Shown here one piece after another: positions 8,305 through 15,571 of a stretch of 23,853 nucleotides of DNA. The DNA is from a virus, in IMG/VR virus record IMGVR_UViG_3300021091_000422, positions 1 to 23,853 of that record; one strand, written 5' to 3'. The notes beneath the pieces were generated by a model. That model saw nothing but the letters and a program-made list of their open reading frames with translations, had not been told where the DNA came from and did not search any database. Each line of letters starts with the position of its first letter. Positions within the stretch are counted from its first letter, which is position 1. Position numbers and translations under genes: made by a program.

Positions 8305-9996
8305 TCAGGCCTTGATGTTTCGTCGTTTAAACTTGTATGCGATAGAGTTAACACCCCACGCACGTCCAGCCGTACCGAAGGTATTAGTTGGTCCAATAAA
8401 TGCAAGTTGGATTGACCTGCACCTCCCCAACCTGCCAGCCTTGTATATGGTCGGCCCAACAGTGGACAAGCCATAAGTACCAGTCCCATATAGGCCAGTT
8501 CCATAAACTGCTCCTGATACCACTGGCGCTAGAGTAATTGTTTGAGTTCGGCCCACTGCGCTGGAATTAAAGTCATAATAAATACCGACGGTAACAGTGG
8601 TATCTACTTCAACTTCTTTCATGACATAGTTTGGACTAACGAATGTTTTGTCCTGCACGTAACGGTTATCATAAAACCAACTGGTTGTATATGAAGTTAG
8701 GAATAACTGGTCAGTAATGCCGCCATCAACGAATACGTTATCTTCTATGAATGCAGGTAGACCATCTTGATAAACGTCTACAAACATCACAAACTTTTGT
8801 GTTGGGTGTATTAGCAGGTGCCAGTTTTGGTCTGAAGAATCACGGAAGTCGCAACCATTTACCAAACCAAATTCATCAGCGGTTTGTAACATTGTGTATG
8901 CGCCAAACTTTCCAATGCTTTGGTCAAAGACGAAGTTGACACACGAAAATGCCGGTGGACTGGCACCTGGCTCTGGGTCGTAGGGCATTGATAGCCACAA
9001 CCTTTGGTTGACAAATGAACAAGTGATTTTGTCTAGTTGTCCTGAGTTAACTTCGTCATTTATGATAATAGGTTTAATCCTGTTGAAGATGTCCTGCAAA
9101 CCATTTCGGTTGTAAAAGAACAGTCCCTTGGGGTAATCAAAAAAGTAAACACCACCGTCACCTTCGGCAACCTGCTGTGGGTATTCAACGCCGTGAACGG
9201 TAGAAATCTCAACGAGTTGGAAGTTGTCGTTGTCATAACCCATGAGCAGGAATACTGCGTTGGGCTTCATAATCAGTAATTGACCGTCTACGACGGCTAG
9301 TGCACGGATGCCCTCACCACCGGCATTGATGTCAATATAATCTTCTTGTGCCCAGTCTTCTGCAAGACCTTCGTGAGACCAACGCAAACGATTTGGGTAA
9401 CTAACCGCGTCTTCGTAGGTGTTGGCAACAAACATCTTATTTGCGTGCACGCGGATAATATTGGCACGAGGGCAGAAGCCACCGGTTGGCGCACTATAGG
9501 GCTGCCAGGTTGGCCCAGAGGCAGTAAGGGTAGATGCATTGGCTGCTGGGTAAAGCCACTTGTAGGCATTGGCATTGCCGGAGCCACCAACGAAATACAG
9601 AGTATCTTCCCACTGAGTGAATGAGGCGCCGTTCGGGTTTGTTATATCAATGTCAGTAGGACCAGCAAGGTTTAGCCGTGTAAAGTTGCCCCCTGTAGAA
9701 TGCCAAACCTCACCCTCTTGCCCAACACCATTGTAGCCCGTTGACAACATAATTAACCGTCCATTGGGCTGGTCATAGAAGAACAACTCCTTGGGATTCC
9801 ACACTGATTGAGATACACCAATTTGTGTTGTGTTCTTAAACTGAAAGCCAGCACGAGTGAATAGACCACCACGAGGGTCAATCTCCATATTGAGAATACC
9901 GGGCGATTCATTATCGGCTAACTGGAATTGGTCAGCACGAAAGTTGATTCCGCCCGTGAAGTCGTTCTTTAATGCAAAAACAATATTACGAGCCAT
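8305..9996 (-). CDS. Tail nozzle / tail-tube-like protein of a short-tailed phage (563 aa)
   Basis: The N-terminal segment FTGGINFRADQFQLADNESP, followed by NMEIDPRGGLFTRAGF, matches the pattern I recall at the start of podovirus nozzle or stabilisation proteins (T7 gp12-like / P22 gp10-like), where it begins a beta-propeller fold. The body has repeated beta-type blocks with many aromatic and Gly residues (LFFYDQPNGR, LYFVGGSGNANAYKW, LLIMKPNAVFLL) consistent with propeller blades. Length suits the family. It starts just after the adaptor stop (TAATCCATGG), which matches the usual adaptor-then-nozzle order. It would form the distal DNA channel of the short tail. The alternative, a baseplate-type beta-propeller protein, is less likely given the neighbours. 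Confidence 0.78.
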   Translation of the reverse strand: MARNIVFALKNDFTGGINFRADQFQLADNESPGILNMEIDPRGGLFTRAGFQFKNTTQIGVSQSVWNPKELFFYDQPNGRLIMLSTGYNGVGQEGEVWHSTGGNFTRLNLAGPTDIDITNPNGASFTQWEDTLYFVGGSGNANAYKWLYPAANASTLTASGPTWQPYSAPTGGFCPRANIIRVHANKMFVANTYEDAVSYPNRLRWSHEGLAEDWAQEDYIDINAGGEGIRALAVVDGQLLIMKPNAVFLLMGYDNDNFQLVEISTVHGVEYPQQVAEGDGGVYFFDYPKGLFFYNRNGLQDIFNRIKPIIINDEVNSGQLDKITCSFVNQRLWLSMPYDPEPGASPPAFSCVNFVFDQSIGKFGAYTMLQTADEFGLVNGCDFRDSSDQNWHLLIHPTQKFVMFVDVYQDGLPAFIEDNVFVDGGITDQLFLTSYTTSWFYDNRYVQDKTFVSPNYVMKEVEVDTTVTVGIYYDFNSSAVGRTQTITLAPVVSGAVYGTGLYGTGTYGLSTVGPTIYKAGRLGRCRSIQLAFIGPTNTFGTAGRAWGVNSIAYKFKRRNIKA

Positions 9997-9999
9997 GGA

Positions 10000-10764
10000 T
10001 TATCGGTACCAAAGAAGACTGCCACTCTTAAATGCGGGCCAGCCGTAGTTCCACGGATAGATTTGCAATCCACCAGAAAGAACCATTGGTTGGTTGTTGC
10101 TGGGATGCGTGATGTTCTGGCGTGATAAGGTAACACCTTGGTCAAAGTGGTTCATATATACGGCAGCCATCTCTGGGTCTTCCTGGAACTGGTAGCACCG
10201 AGAAGCAGCAAAGTTAATAATCATAATATGAAACTCATCGTTGATGTCAACGTCAAGACCAGAGTCGGTAAGCCAAGCATAACTGGGTTGACGGAAACCA
10301 CGAATATTCAAAGCGTAGACGCCATCTGGCTTAGGATAAATCTGCAATCCGCCAGCCCACATTGAGAAGTAAACGGGATAACCGGGCACATCGGCGGTGC
10401 CATTCCAGTATTGCTGGGCCAGGAAGTCATCAATATAAATAAGTTGATTACCACCGTTGCTTTCGTTCGTGACACTAATAATCTCACGAATGTCGGCAAA
10501 GTCAGAACCTACGTTTATTCCTGTTGCCGTAGTGTGGACTTGGGTAAAACCGGTGGCATAACGGCGCTGAGAAGCAACAGTGTTAAGTTCGTAAGTAGTT
10601 TGGTACCACGGCCATTTGGTGTTTAGGCTAACAATGCGCTGAAAGGCTTCTTCAATAAAGGTATTAACAAGGTCTTCGCTGATGTCGTCAGACACACCGT
10701 TGCCGATTTGAAGGTCGGTAATGTCTTCGACTAGGTCGCGGAGTTCGTCAATATTAAGACCCAT
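10000..10764 (-). CDS. Head-tail adaptor protein (254 aa)
   Basis: It begins with helices (MGLNIDELRDLVEDITDL, then an acidic helix ending in FIEEAFQRIVSLNTKWPWYQ), followed by a beta-rich middle and a C-terminal helix with SRCYQFQEDPEMAAVYMNHF. This plan, including the WPW motif and the GLQIYPKPDG element, resembles the SU10-type adaptor family of short-tailed phages. Such adaptors form a ring below the portal and receive the nozzle. The start ATG at 10764 has GAGGTAACAG upstream and overlaps the preceding gene by 11 bp. Place between capsid and nozzle genes supports the call. Confidence 0.78.
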   Translation of the reverse strand: MGLNIDELRDLVEDITDLQIGNGVSDDISEDLVNTFIEEAFQRIVSLNTKWPWYQTTYELNTVASQRRYATGFTQVHTTATGINVGSDFADIREIISVTNESNGGNQLIYIDDFLAQQYWNGTADVPGYPVYFSMWAGGLQIYPKPDGVYALNIRGFRQPSYAWLTDSGLDVDINDEFHIMIINFAASRCYQFQEDPEMAAVYMNHFDQGVTLSRQNITHPSNNQPMVLSGGLQIYPWNYGWPAFKSGSLLWYR

Positions 10765-11176
10765 CTGTTACCTCATTTTTTGGACCGTGTTCAGCCCAAT
10801 GCGCTTCTTTCTCGGCTTCTTTAGCAGCAAGGCGCTCCTTCTCCATCTCCTGGAACTGTGCCTTGTAGATAAGCAATCTCTGGGCTTCTTCGCCCTTAAC
10901 CAAACCTTCGCCGTGCTTAAGGAAGTGCTGCAAGTGTCCGAAACACAACGGTGTCCCTTTTGACTTGGGCGCTCTACATTTGTAATTATCCCAACAGCAT
11001 CTAGTCGCTGCTGCTTTATAGGGCACGCCACTAGGGGGCGCAATCATTGTTCCGGGATTAACGAACGCTGGTGCTATGGATGTGTCCTTGGACCCCGCTG
11101 CACCATACACTGATTGTGTTCCGGCGAGCACCTGGCTACTATGAACCGGCGCATAAACTGGCTGAATATCTGGCAT
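10754..11176 (-). CDS. Putative zinc-binding protein of the head-tail region (140 aa)
   Basis: The first 55 residues are Pro/Ala/Gly-rich and probably flexible. A Cys/His cluster follows: C60, C61, C67, C78, H81, H84, H88, in the pattern CCxxxxxC-x10-CxxH. The C-terminal half is a charged helix rich in Lys, Glu and Ala. The cluster is compatible with a small structural zinc site, and I recall similar 'C-x-AP-x3-G-x2-C-x-GH' sequences in phage and mobile-element proteins, but I cannot name a family. It is the first gene after the capsid terminator and the 24-nt element, with RBS GAAGGAG five bases before the start. Function unknown; a minor virion or assembly role is likely. Confidence 0.7.
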   Translation of the reverse strand: MPDIQPVYAPVHSSQVLAGTQSVYGAAGSKDTSIAPAFVNPGTMIAPPSGVPYKAAATRCCWDNYKCRAPKSKGTPLCFGHLQHFLKHGEGLVKGEEAQRLLIYKAQFQEMEKERLAAKEAEKEAHWAEHGPKNEVTDGS

Positions 11177-11187
11177 GTTTGCTCCTT

Positions 11188-11211
11188 CTATATATAGACG
11201 TTTTTCTTACA
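11188..11211 (-). promoter_or_regulatory. Conserved 24-nt intergenic element, copy 1 (candidate promoter)
   Basis: On the coding strand it reads TGTAAGAAA, 12 nt, then TAG, with CTATATATAG at its end. It matches the copies at 13118-13141 and 19261-19284 in the first nine and last three bases and in a G at position 13. It lies 3' of a strong terminator and 11 nt before the next start codon, as expected for a promoter that restarts transcription for the tail genes. Confidence 0.6.
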
Positions 11212-11220
11212 CAATCCCAT

Positions 11221-11279
11221 AAAAACAGAATCCTTGGCACCAGTCCCGCCCGAAGGATTAGCGAAACCGATGCCAAGGA
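11221..11279 (-). terminator. Intrinsic terminator after the major capsid gene
   Basis: On the minus strand TCCTTGGCA (11279-11271) pairs perfectly with TGCCAAGGA (11239-11231). The enclosed 31 nt can pair for about 11 more positions, using several G-U pairs, leaving a loop of about 9 nt. TTCTGTTTTT follows at once (11230-11221). A long stem followed by a U-rich tract is the classical form of a Rho-independent terminator and would limit readthrough from the capsid gene into the tail genes. Confidence 0.8.
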
Positions 11280-11312
11280 CAACTGTGCTTGTCGGGTATG
11301 AACCCCTACCCA

Positions 11313-12248
11313 TCAGGTTAGACCGGTGAAGGCTCCCTGACGTGCGCGGTTGCTGCAGGTGAGTGCACCGTAGGCCAAGACGATGGCGTAACGAGCATCC
11401 TTGCCGTTGACTGTACCGTTCTGGAAGTCGGTGGTCTCAAACCAGTGACCGTTCATACCAACCAACTTCAGGTACTTGCTGTTGAGGAAGTACATGTCGC
11501 CTGCTGGAGCAATCTTGTCAAACACGACAGGAGTCTGCTTGAACATCAGGTTCTGGAAGCCTGCATTGGCCTTGGCTACGTCCTGGTACCGAACCTGGGG
11601 AACCAACAGTTCCTCATACTTCTGGTACTGGGTTTGGGTTGTGACGATGATGTCGGGAACGTCGTTGCCCTTGGAGGCATCGTTGTACACAGCAGCCATA
11701 GCCTCGGTTGTGAGGGTTGTGGTTGCGGAGTCCACCTCGGGGTTCCACCAAGTCTCGGTGGAGGCATCAATGCCACCCACGGCGTTGTTGACGGTACCAA
11801 CAATGGTCTGGATGCCGAAGAAGTTGTTGCCAGCGCCAGAACCGGTGAACAACTGGGTGTTCATCAATTCCTTGAGGCTCTCTTCAGCCTGCATGATTTT
11901 GGCGTTGAGCAACTTGATGACGGCTTCCTTGCCACGGTTCTTGGCCTCTTCAATACCGCTGATAGCGATAGAGGCTGCCATCTGCTTCCAGGCGTACTCA
12001 GCAGCGCTGATGCCGTCCTGGGGAGTTAGCGAGATTGTGTCAAATCCCGCATAAACAGCGGCAGTGCCGTTGGAGGCGTACATCAAGGGCTCTACGACTG
12101 AAGTACCGCCCTCTTCTACGACTACACGACCACGGCTGTTCAGGTGGTCAAGAAGCACGTTGGCCTTGAAAATGTTGTCAACAAGCGTAGGACGATAGTT
12201 CTGCAGCGTTGTTGACAGAATTGCGTTAAAATCTGGGTTACCGGGCAT
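11313..12248 (-). CDS. Major capsid protein, HK97-fold type (311 aa)
   Basis: The gene follows the scaffold gene directly and is followed by a terminator, the usual setting of a strongly expressed coat gene. The protein has the features of HK97-fold coats: an N-terminal arm (LQNYRPTLVDNIFKANVLLDHL), a beta block with VEPLMYASN, a long acidic spine-type helix (KNRGKEAVIKLLNAKIMQAEESLKELM), and a late beta segment with PDIIVTTQTQYQKYEEL and PAGDMYFLNSKYLKLVG. The PDIIV(T)T and MYFLN patterns are typical of coat proteins of this fold in short-tailed phages. Length is normal for an unadorned coat. The start ATG at 12248 has AAGGAG about 10 nt upstream. Confidence 0.88.
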   Translation of the reverse strand: MPGNPDFNAILSTTLQNYRPTLVDNIFKANVLLDHLNSRGRVVVEEGGTSVVEPLMYASNGTAAVYAGFDTISLTPQDGISAAEYAWKQMAASIAISGIEEAKNRGKEAVIKLLNAKIMQAEESLKELMNTQLFTGSGAGNNFFGIQTIVGTVNNAVGGIDASTETWWNPEVDSATTTLTTEAMAAVYNDASKGNDVPDIIVTTQTQYQKYEELLVPQVRYQDVAKANAGFQNLMFKQTPVVFDKIAPAGDMYFLNSKYLKLVGMNGHWFETTDFQNGTVNGKDARYAIVLAYGALTCSNRARQGAFTGLT

Positions 12249-12290
12249 AATGAATCATCTCCTTAAGATGTTTTAGTTTTTGTTTTGTTA

Positions 12291-13088
12291 CTAGAGGCCT
12301 AGCGCCTTTTCGGCTTGTGTCCAGGCATCTAGCACGGATGTGGGTTTGGGTGCAGGTGCGGGTGCTCCTCCACGAGCGGAAGTTGAGCCAGAGACAACGC
12401 CTGCTGCTTTCTTTGCCTGGGTACGCTTGGTGGTTTCGGCAACCTTCTTCGTTGCGTCTGCCCGCTCGGCGTATACCTTGTCAAACTGGATTAGTTTGAA
12501 GGTGTCCTCCAGGTTCTGAGAACCAGTAGCGAGTGCTCGTGCGATAACTTCTTCTCGGTCAAAGTCTTCGCCGTACTTGCGTTCAAGGTCGGTGATTTCT
12601 TTCTCCACCTGGCTAAGGGTTTGCTGGTATTCCAGTTCCCGTTTCCACGCTTTGATTTCTTCAAGTTCCTTGACTACGGGGTCAACCCAAACGTCTTCCT
12701 CAACGGCTTGGACATTTGGTTGGCTAACACCGTAGTGTTGCTGTAGCAGGGACAAGGTGCCAAACGGGTCACGCTCCAAGGCTTCTGCCAAGGCTGCTGC
12801 CGTCTGTACTCCTTGCTTCTGCTTACTGAGTTCCTGCGTCTTGCGGGTATAATCCGCTTGGCGCTGGTATCCAGCAAGAGCCTCCTTGAGCGGAACTTCT
12901 ACTTCCTCACCATCAATCTTGATAACTACGTGCTTGTCGCCGTACTCCGTTACATCAAGAAACTCTGGGTAATTGGCTTCGTCATCCGTCCAATCGGACT
13001 CAACTGCTTCCTCATCCGTAAACTCAACTTGTCCATCCAGGGGCTGGTCTACGTCAGTATCGGTTGCATTATCTAATTCGTTATCCAT
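12291..13088 (-). CDS. Capsid scaffolding protein (265 aa)
   Basis: The N-terminus (about 1-50) is very acidic. It is followed by VVIKIDGEEVEVPLKEAL and GYQRQADYTRKTQEL, a signature I know from scaffolding proteins of many phages. A long glutamine/glutamate-rich coiled-coil region comes next, and a basic, Ala/Pro-rich C-terminus with a final helix (VLDAWTQAEKALGL) that would bind the coat protein. Position between portal and coat is the standard place. The scaffold assembles the procapsid inside the head and is then lost or cleaved; no protease domain is visible. The start ATG at 13088 has the RBS GAAGGAG in the loop of a small hairpin. Confidence 0.87.
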   Translation of the reverse strand: MDNELDNATDTDVDQPLDGQVEFTDEEAVESDWTDDEANYPEFLDVTEYGDKHVVIKIDGEEVEVPLKEALAGYQRQADYTRKTQELSKQKQGVQTAAALAEALERDPFGTLSLLQQHYGVSQPNVQAVEEDVWVDPVVKELEEIKAWKRELEYQQTLSQVEKEITDLERKYGEDFDREEVIARALATGSQNLEDTFKLIQFDKVYAERADATKKVAETTKRTQAKKAAGVVSGSTSARGGAPAPAPKPTSVLDAWTQAEKALGL

Positions 13089-13089
13089 T

Positions 13090-13122
13090 GGTAGGGTCCT
13101 CTCCTTCGCAGGTTGTCCTACC
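13090..13122 (-). promoter_or_regulatory. Leader hairpin enclosing the scaffold gene's RBS
   Basis: Coding-strand GGTAGG (13122-13117) and CCTACC (13095-13090) are perfectly complementary and enclose 21 nt that contain the Shine-Dalgarno GAAGGAG. The 3' arm ends one base before the start codon. Folding could reduce or tune initiation of the scaffold gene relative to the capsid gene. The stem is only 6 bp, so the effect may be weak. Confidence 0.4.
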
Positions 13123-13141
13123 TATATGCACTTTTCTTACA
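13118..13141 (-). promoter_or_regulatory. Conserved 24-nt intergenic element, copy 2 (candidate promoter)
   Basis: Coding strand TGTAAGAAA, 12 nt, TAG, with GCATATAGGTAG at its end. It starts one base after the portal stop codon and precedes the scaffold and capsid genes. The other copies are at 11188-11211 and 19261-19284. Transcription from here would give the scaffold-capsid pair a unit of its own, ended by the terminator after the capsid gene. Confidence 0.6.
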
Positions 13142-13142
13142 T

Positions 13143-15176
13143 TTACGCCATAGGCAAGATGCCGGACTCCATCAGAATCTCCATAACCTCTGGCGTAAAG
13201 CCACCACGATTAACTATTTCCTGAAGGATTTCGGGAGGCAATGACATCAAAACTTCGGGTGGCAACTGCTCGCTACCAGGGATTTGTGCCAACTCGGGAG
13301 GCAACTGCATTGGCGCTGGAGGTTGCGCACCAGCAATCTGTGCTGTCATCTCAGGAGGAAGTGGTCCACCGGCAAGTATTTCCTGTAGTAGTTCAGGTGG
13401 CAAACCAGCCAATTCAGGTGGTAGTCCTGGTGCTCCCATTGCCATTTGGTCTGGCATTGGTGCAACCGGCGGTTCTCCGGCAGGCAACTCAGGAGGTGGT
13501 GGCATTCCGCCAGCCGGTGCTGGTGGCTGTGAGGGATTCACGGGAGGCTCTGTTGGCTCTGGCTTATTGAGGAATCTGTCAACATCCTGCACACCAAAGC
13601 CCTGCTCAAGTATCAGTTTTGCCAAGGACTCAAGGTTAACCACCCCGGCCTGAGCAAACGGTGCCATAGCGTCAACAATCTGCAAAGCACGCTGGCGACG
13701 GAAACCCTCGTTCTGAGGAACCGTTGAACCAGCCTCAACGCTAAAGTCAAACTCGCCGTCAATATACTCTGAGTCAAAGTTAACCCACGCCCAAGCGCCA
13801 CGCTTGTCGGTAACACGGACAGTCTGCTCTTCGGTCATAAACTGCTGAGCAAGTTTGATGAGGCGATAGGCAACTTTGGCAATGCTGTGTTCAATGATGG
13901 TTAGTTTTTCTGCGGCACGAGAATCTGCTGCACCCTGAAGAATACTGGCCTCGGTAGCAGTACGACGAATATCAGGCAGAACACCACGCTGGTATTCCGA
14001 GATACCCGACACTCGGTCAATGTCGTTGATTATTAGTGTTGATTGATTATAGAAGTCTGGTGGGTTAATCAAGGCGGGCATAGGTGCAACCACATTACCC
14101 AGGTTTTCGTCACCCTTAACTGGCACCATAGCGTTGTCCTCGTCGGATGACAAGGCGCTGCGACCAAAGTCGTCAAAGGCATTTTCCTTGAACAGGTACT
14201 TACGGCTGTAACGCTTACGGTGGTTCATCATCTGAGTACGGGTTTCATTAAGTTCGTACTGCAGGGGTTCAATCGCCTCTAGTTCACCCATTGGATAAAA
14301 GTATCCAGGAATGTCGTAGTTGCGCAACATCGTAAACGGATGTCCGAAAGCAAAGGGAATCTCGGTTGGCTTAACCAGGAACTTGTCTCCACCTTCGGCA
14401 GCAAAGACACACATGGTCTTCTTGTCTAGGTCGTAATACTCAATAATGTCAGCATATGATTCGGTTGCGTAGCCAGGGTCAAACGGCTTGTACTGACGAC
14501 CATCATTGAACTGAGATACCGTAGAGCCGGTAACATCTTGGCGTGCGCTATAGTCATAACGCTTGTCATTTTTGACGTCCTTGATGGGCCGACGAACACG
14601 CTGGGCAATCCAACGAATGTCCTTCATTGTGTTTCCCTCAGGGTCAACGAACATATTAAACGGGTCAATGCGCTCAATAAAGGGCCGGTCTTCGGTAACG
14701 ATTATGTCGGTTTCGGAGAAGTTTACAGGCTTATCTTTTGATGCCCTCTCATCGTCGGTTTCCTCAACAACGACATCTTCCTCAACATAGCGATAACCGG
14801 ACTTTACCCAGCCGTGACCAATAATCAAAAAGTCTCGGACAGCCAATTGGAATTCCTCTTGGCATTCGTAGTGCTGCCACCAGTAGTTAACAATGGCTTC
14901 AGCAATAATTGACTTGTCGGCGTCTTCTGGGCCACGGGGATTAACGACAATCTTGGGGCGACCAATTGACACCGATGGGTACAATGTATTGATGGTGGCA
15001 AATGCAATGTTGACCAGCATCCGGTCGTAGGGTGCAGTTGAGCGGTATTGCTTGCCACGATATAGGTTAATCATCCGATTCCAGCAAGGGGCATAATCGT
15101 CCCTTACCCAGATTCTTGATGAGTCGTATCTTTGACGATACTCAGCGAGCAAGTCAGCATTTGATTTACGTGCCAT
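13143..15176 (-). CDS. Portal protein (677 aa)
   Basis: Residues about 1-530 have the plan of podovirus-type portals: an N-terminal helix with RDDYAPCWNRMINLYRGKQY, the NIAFATINTLYPSV segment, WWQHYECQEEFQLAVRDFLIIGHGWVKSGY, a PFIERIDPFNMFVDPEG clip-region element, and the long helix following YELNETRTQMMNHRKRYSRK. The dodecameric portal ring occupies one capsid vertex and is the DNA channel. From about residue 535 the C-terminus is very Pro-rich, with repeated LPPEL-type units. The gene directly precedes scaffold and capsid genes, begins right after the previous stop (TAAATGG), and its length is at the high end because of the Pro-rich tail. Confidence 0.88.
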   Translation of the reverse strand: MARKSNADLLAEYRQRYDSSRIWVRDDYAPCWNRMINLYRGKQYRSTAPYDRMLVNIAFATINTLYPSVSIGRPKIVVNPRGPEDADKSIIAEAIVNYWWQHYECQEEFQLAVRDFLIIGHGWVKSGYRYVEEDVVVEETDDERASKDKPVNFSETDIIVTEDRPFIERIDPFNMFVDPEGNTMKDIRWIAQRVRRPIKDVKNDKRYDYSARQDVTGSTVSQFNDGRQYKPFDPGYATESYADIIEYYDLDKKTMCVFAAEGGDKFLVKPTEIPFAFGHPFTMLRNYDIPGYFYPMGELEAIEPLQYELNETRTQMMNHRKRYSRKYLFKENAFDDFGRSALSSDEDNAMVPVKGDENLGNVVAPMPALINPPDFYNQSTLIINDIDRVSGISEYQRGVLPDIRRTATEASILQGAADSRAAEKLTIIEHSIAKVAYRLIKLAQQFMTEEQTVRVTDKRGAWAWVNFDSEYIDGEFDFSVEAGSTVPQNEGFRRQRALQIVDAMAPFAQAGVVNLESLAKLILEQGFGVQDVDRFLNKPEPTEPPVNPSQPPAPAGGMPPPPELPAGEPPVAPMPDQMAMGAPGLPPELAGLPPELLQEILAGGPLPPEMTAQIAGAQPPAPMQLPPELAQIPGSEQLPPEVLMSLPPEILQEIVNRGGFTPEVMEILMESGILPMA
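13220..13435 (-). repeat. LPPEL-type repeats in the portal C-terminus
   Basis: Between about residues 580 and 652 of the portal, units of the form LPPEL, LPPELLQEIL, LPPEM, LPPEV and LPPEILQEIV occur six times or more. Related aactcgggaggcaac-like stretches recur in the DNA. The units alternate a Pro-Pro turn with a short helix and would form an extended appendage on the portal ring, inside the head or near the terminase face. Confidence 0.75.
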
Positions 15177-15569
15177 TTACTTTTTTCCTTCTTCCATTGT
15201 GACCAGTCCCTCCCCGATTGCTGCCAGTCGGCAGTAACCGTTAGGTTCAATCTTCTGTGCAATGATGTGACAGTTCCCCATCTCGGGGCAATAGAACGCA
15301 CAATTGGAACACTTGACACCCTTTTTGGCATCTGTGTTCTTGGCGGCTGAAACATAACCAACGTAAATACCGTTGCCGTCATCATCAGCAAGTTTGCCGT
15401 ACTTAGAGGCAATCCCCATCATGGCATTAACATAATCTCGTTCGGCTGGTGCAAGTTTAACTACGGGGTTATCAACCATTGTTGATTCTTCACCTTCGGC
15501 CTCACCAAGATTGATGCTGATGGTAAATGCCTTGCCCATGGGGCTATCTGAATAAGTCTTGTCGTTCAT
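15177..15569 (-). CDS. Cys-rich small protein upstream of portal (130 aa)
   Basis: An acidic protein whose C-terminal half has five cysteines: C87, C90, C94, C100 and C113, in the context CSNCAFYCPEMGNC and PNGYCRL. This C-x2-C-x3-C-x5-C-x12-C pattern could hold a zinc ion or an iron-sulfur cluster. It recalls the HiPIP-like 'CxxCxFY ... PxGxC' proteins seen in aquatic phages, but typical HiPIPs have four cysteines with different spacing, so I do not assert this. RBS GGAG precedes the ATG at 15569, and the gene abuts the portal gene. No signal peptide or membrane segment. Function unknown. Confidence 0.75.
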   Translation of the reverse strand: MNDKTYSDSPMGKAFTISINLGEAEGEESTMVDNPVVKLAPAERDYVNAMMGIASKYGKLADDDGNGIYVGYVSAAKNTDAKKGVKCSNCAFYCPEMGNCHIIAQKIEPNGYCRLAAIGEGLVTMEEGKK

Positions 15570-15571
15570 TT

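Noticed and set aside
11445-12054. Long plus-strand open frames (up to 194 aa) opposite the capsid gene
   Set aside because: They mirror the codon structure of the highly biased capsid gene, have no RBS or recognisable domains, and lie wholly antisense to a well-supported gene.
12256-12270. Small hairpin CATCT/AGATG around the capsid RBS
   Set aside because: Only 5 bp in an AT-rich leader and the capsid is expected to be strongly expressed; likely chance.
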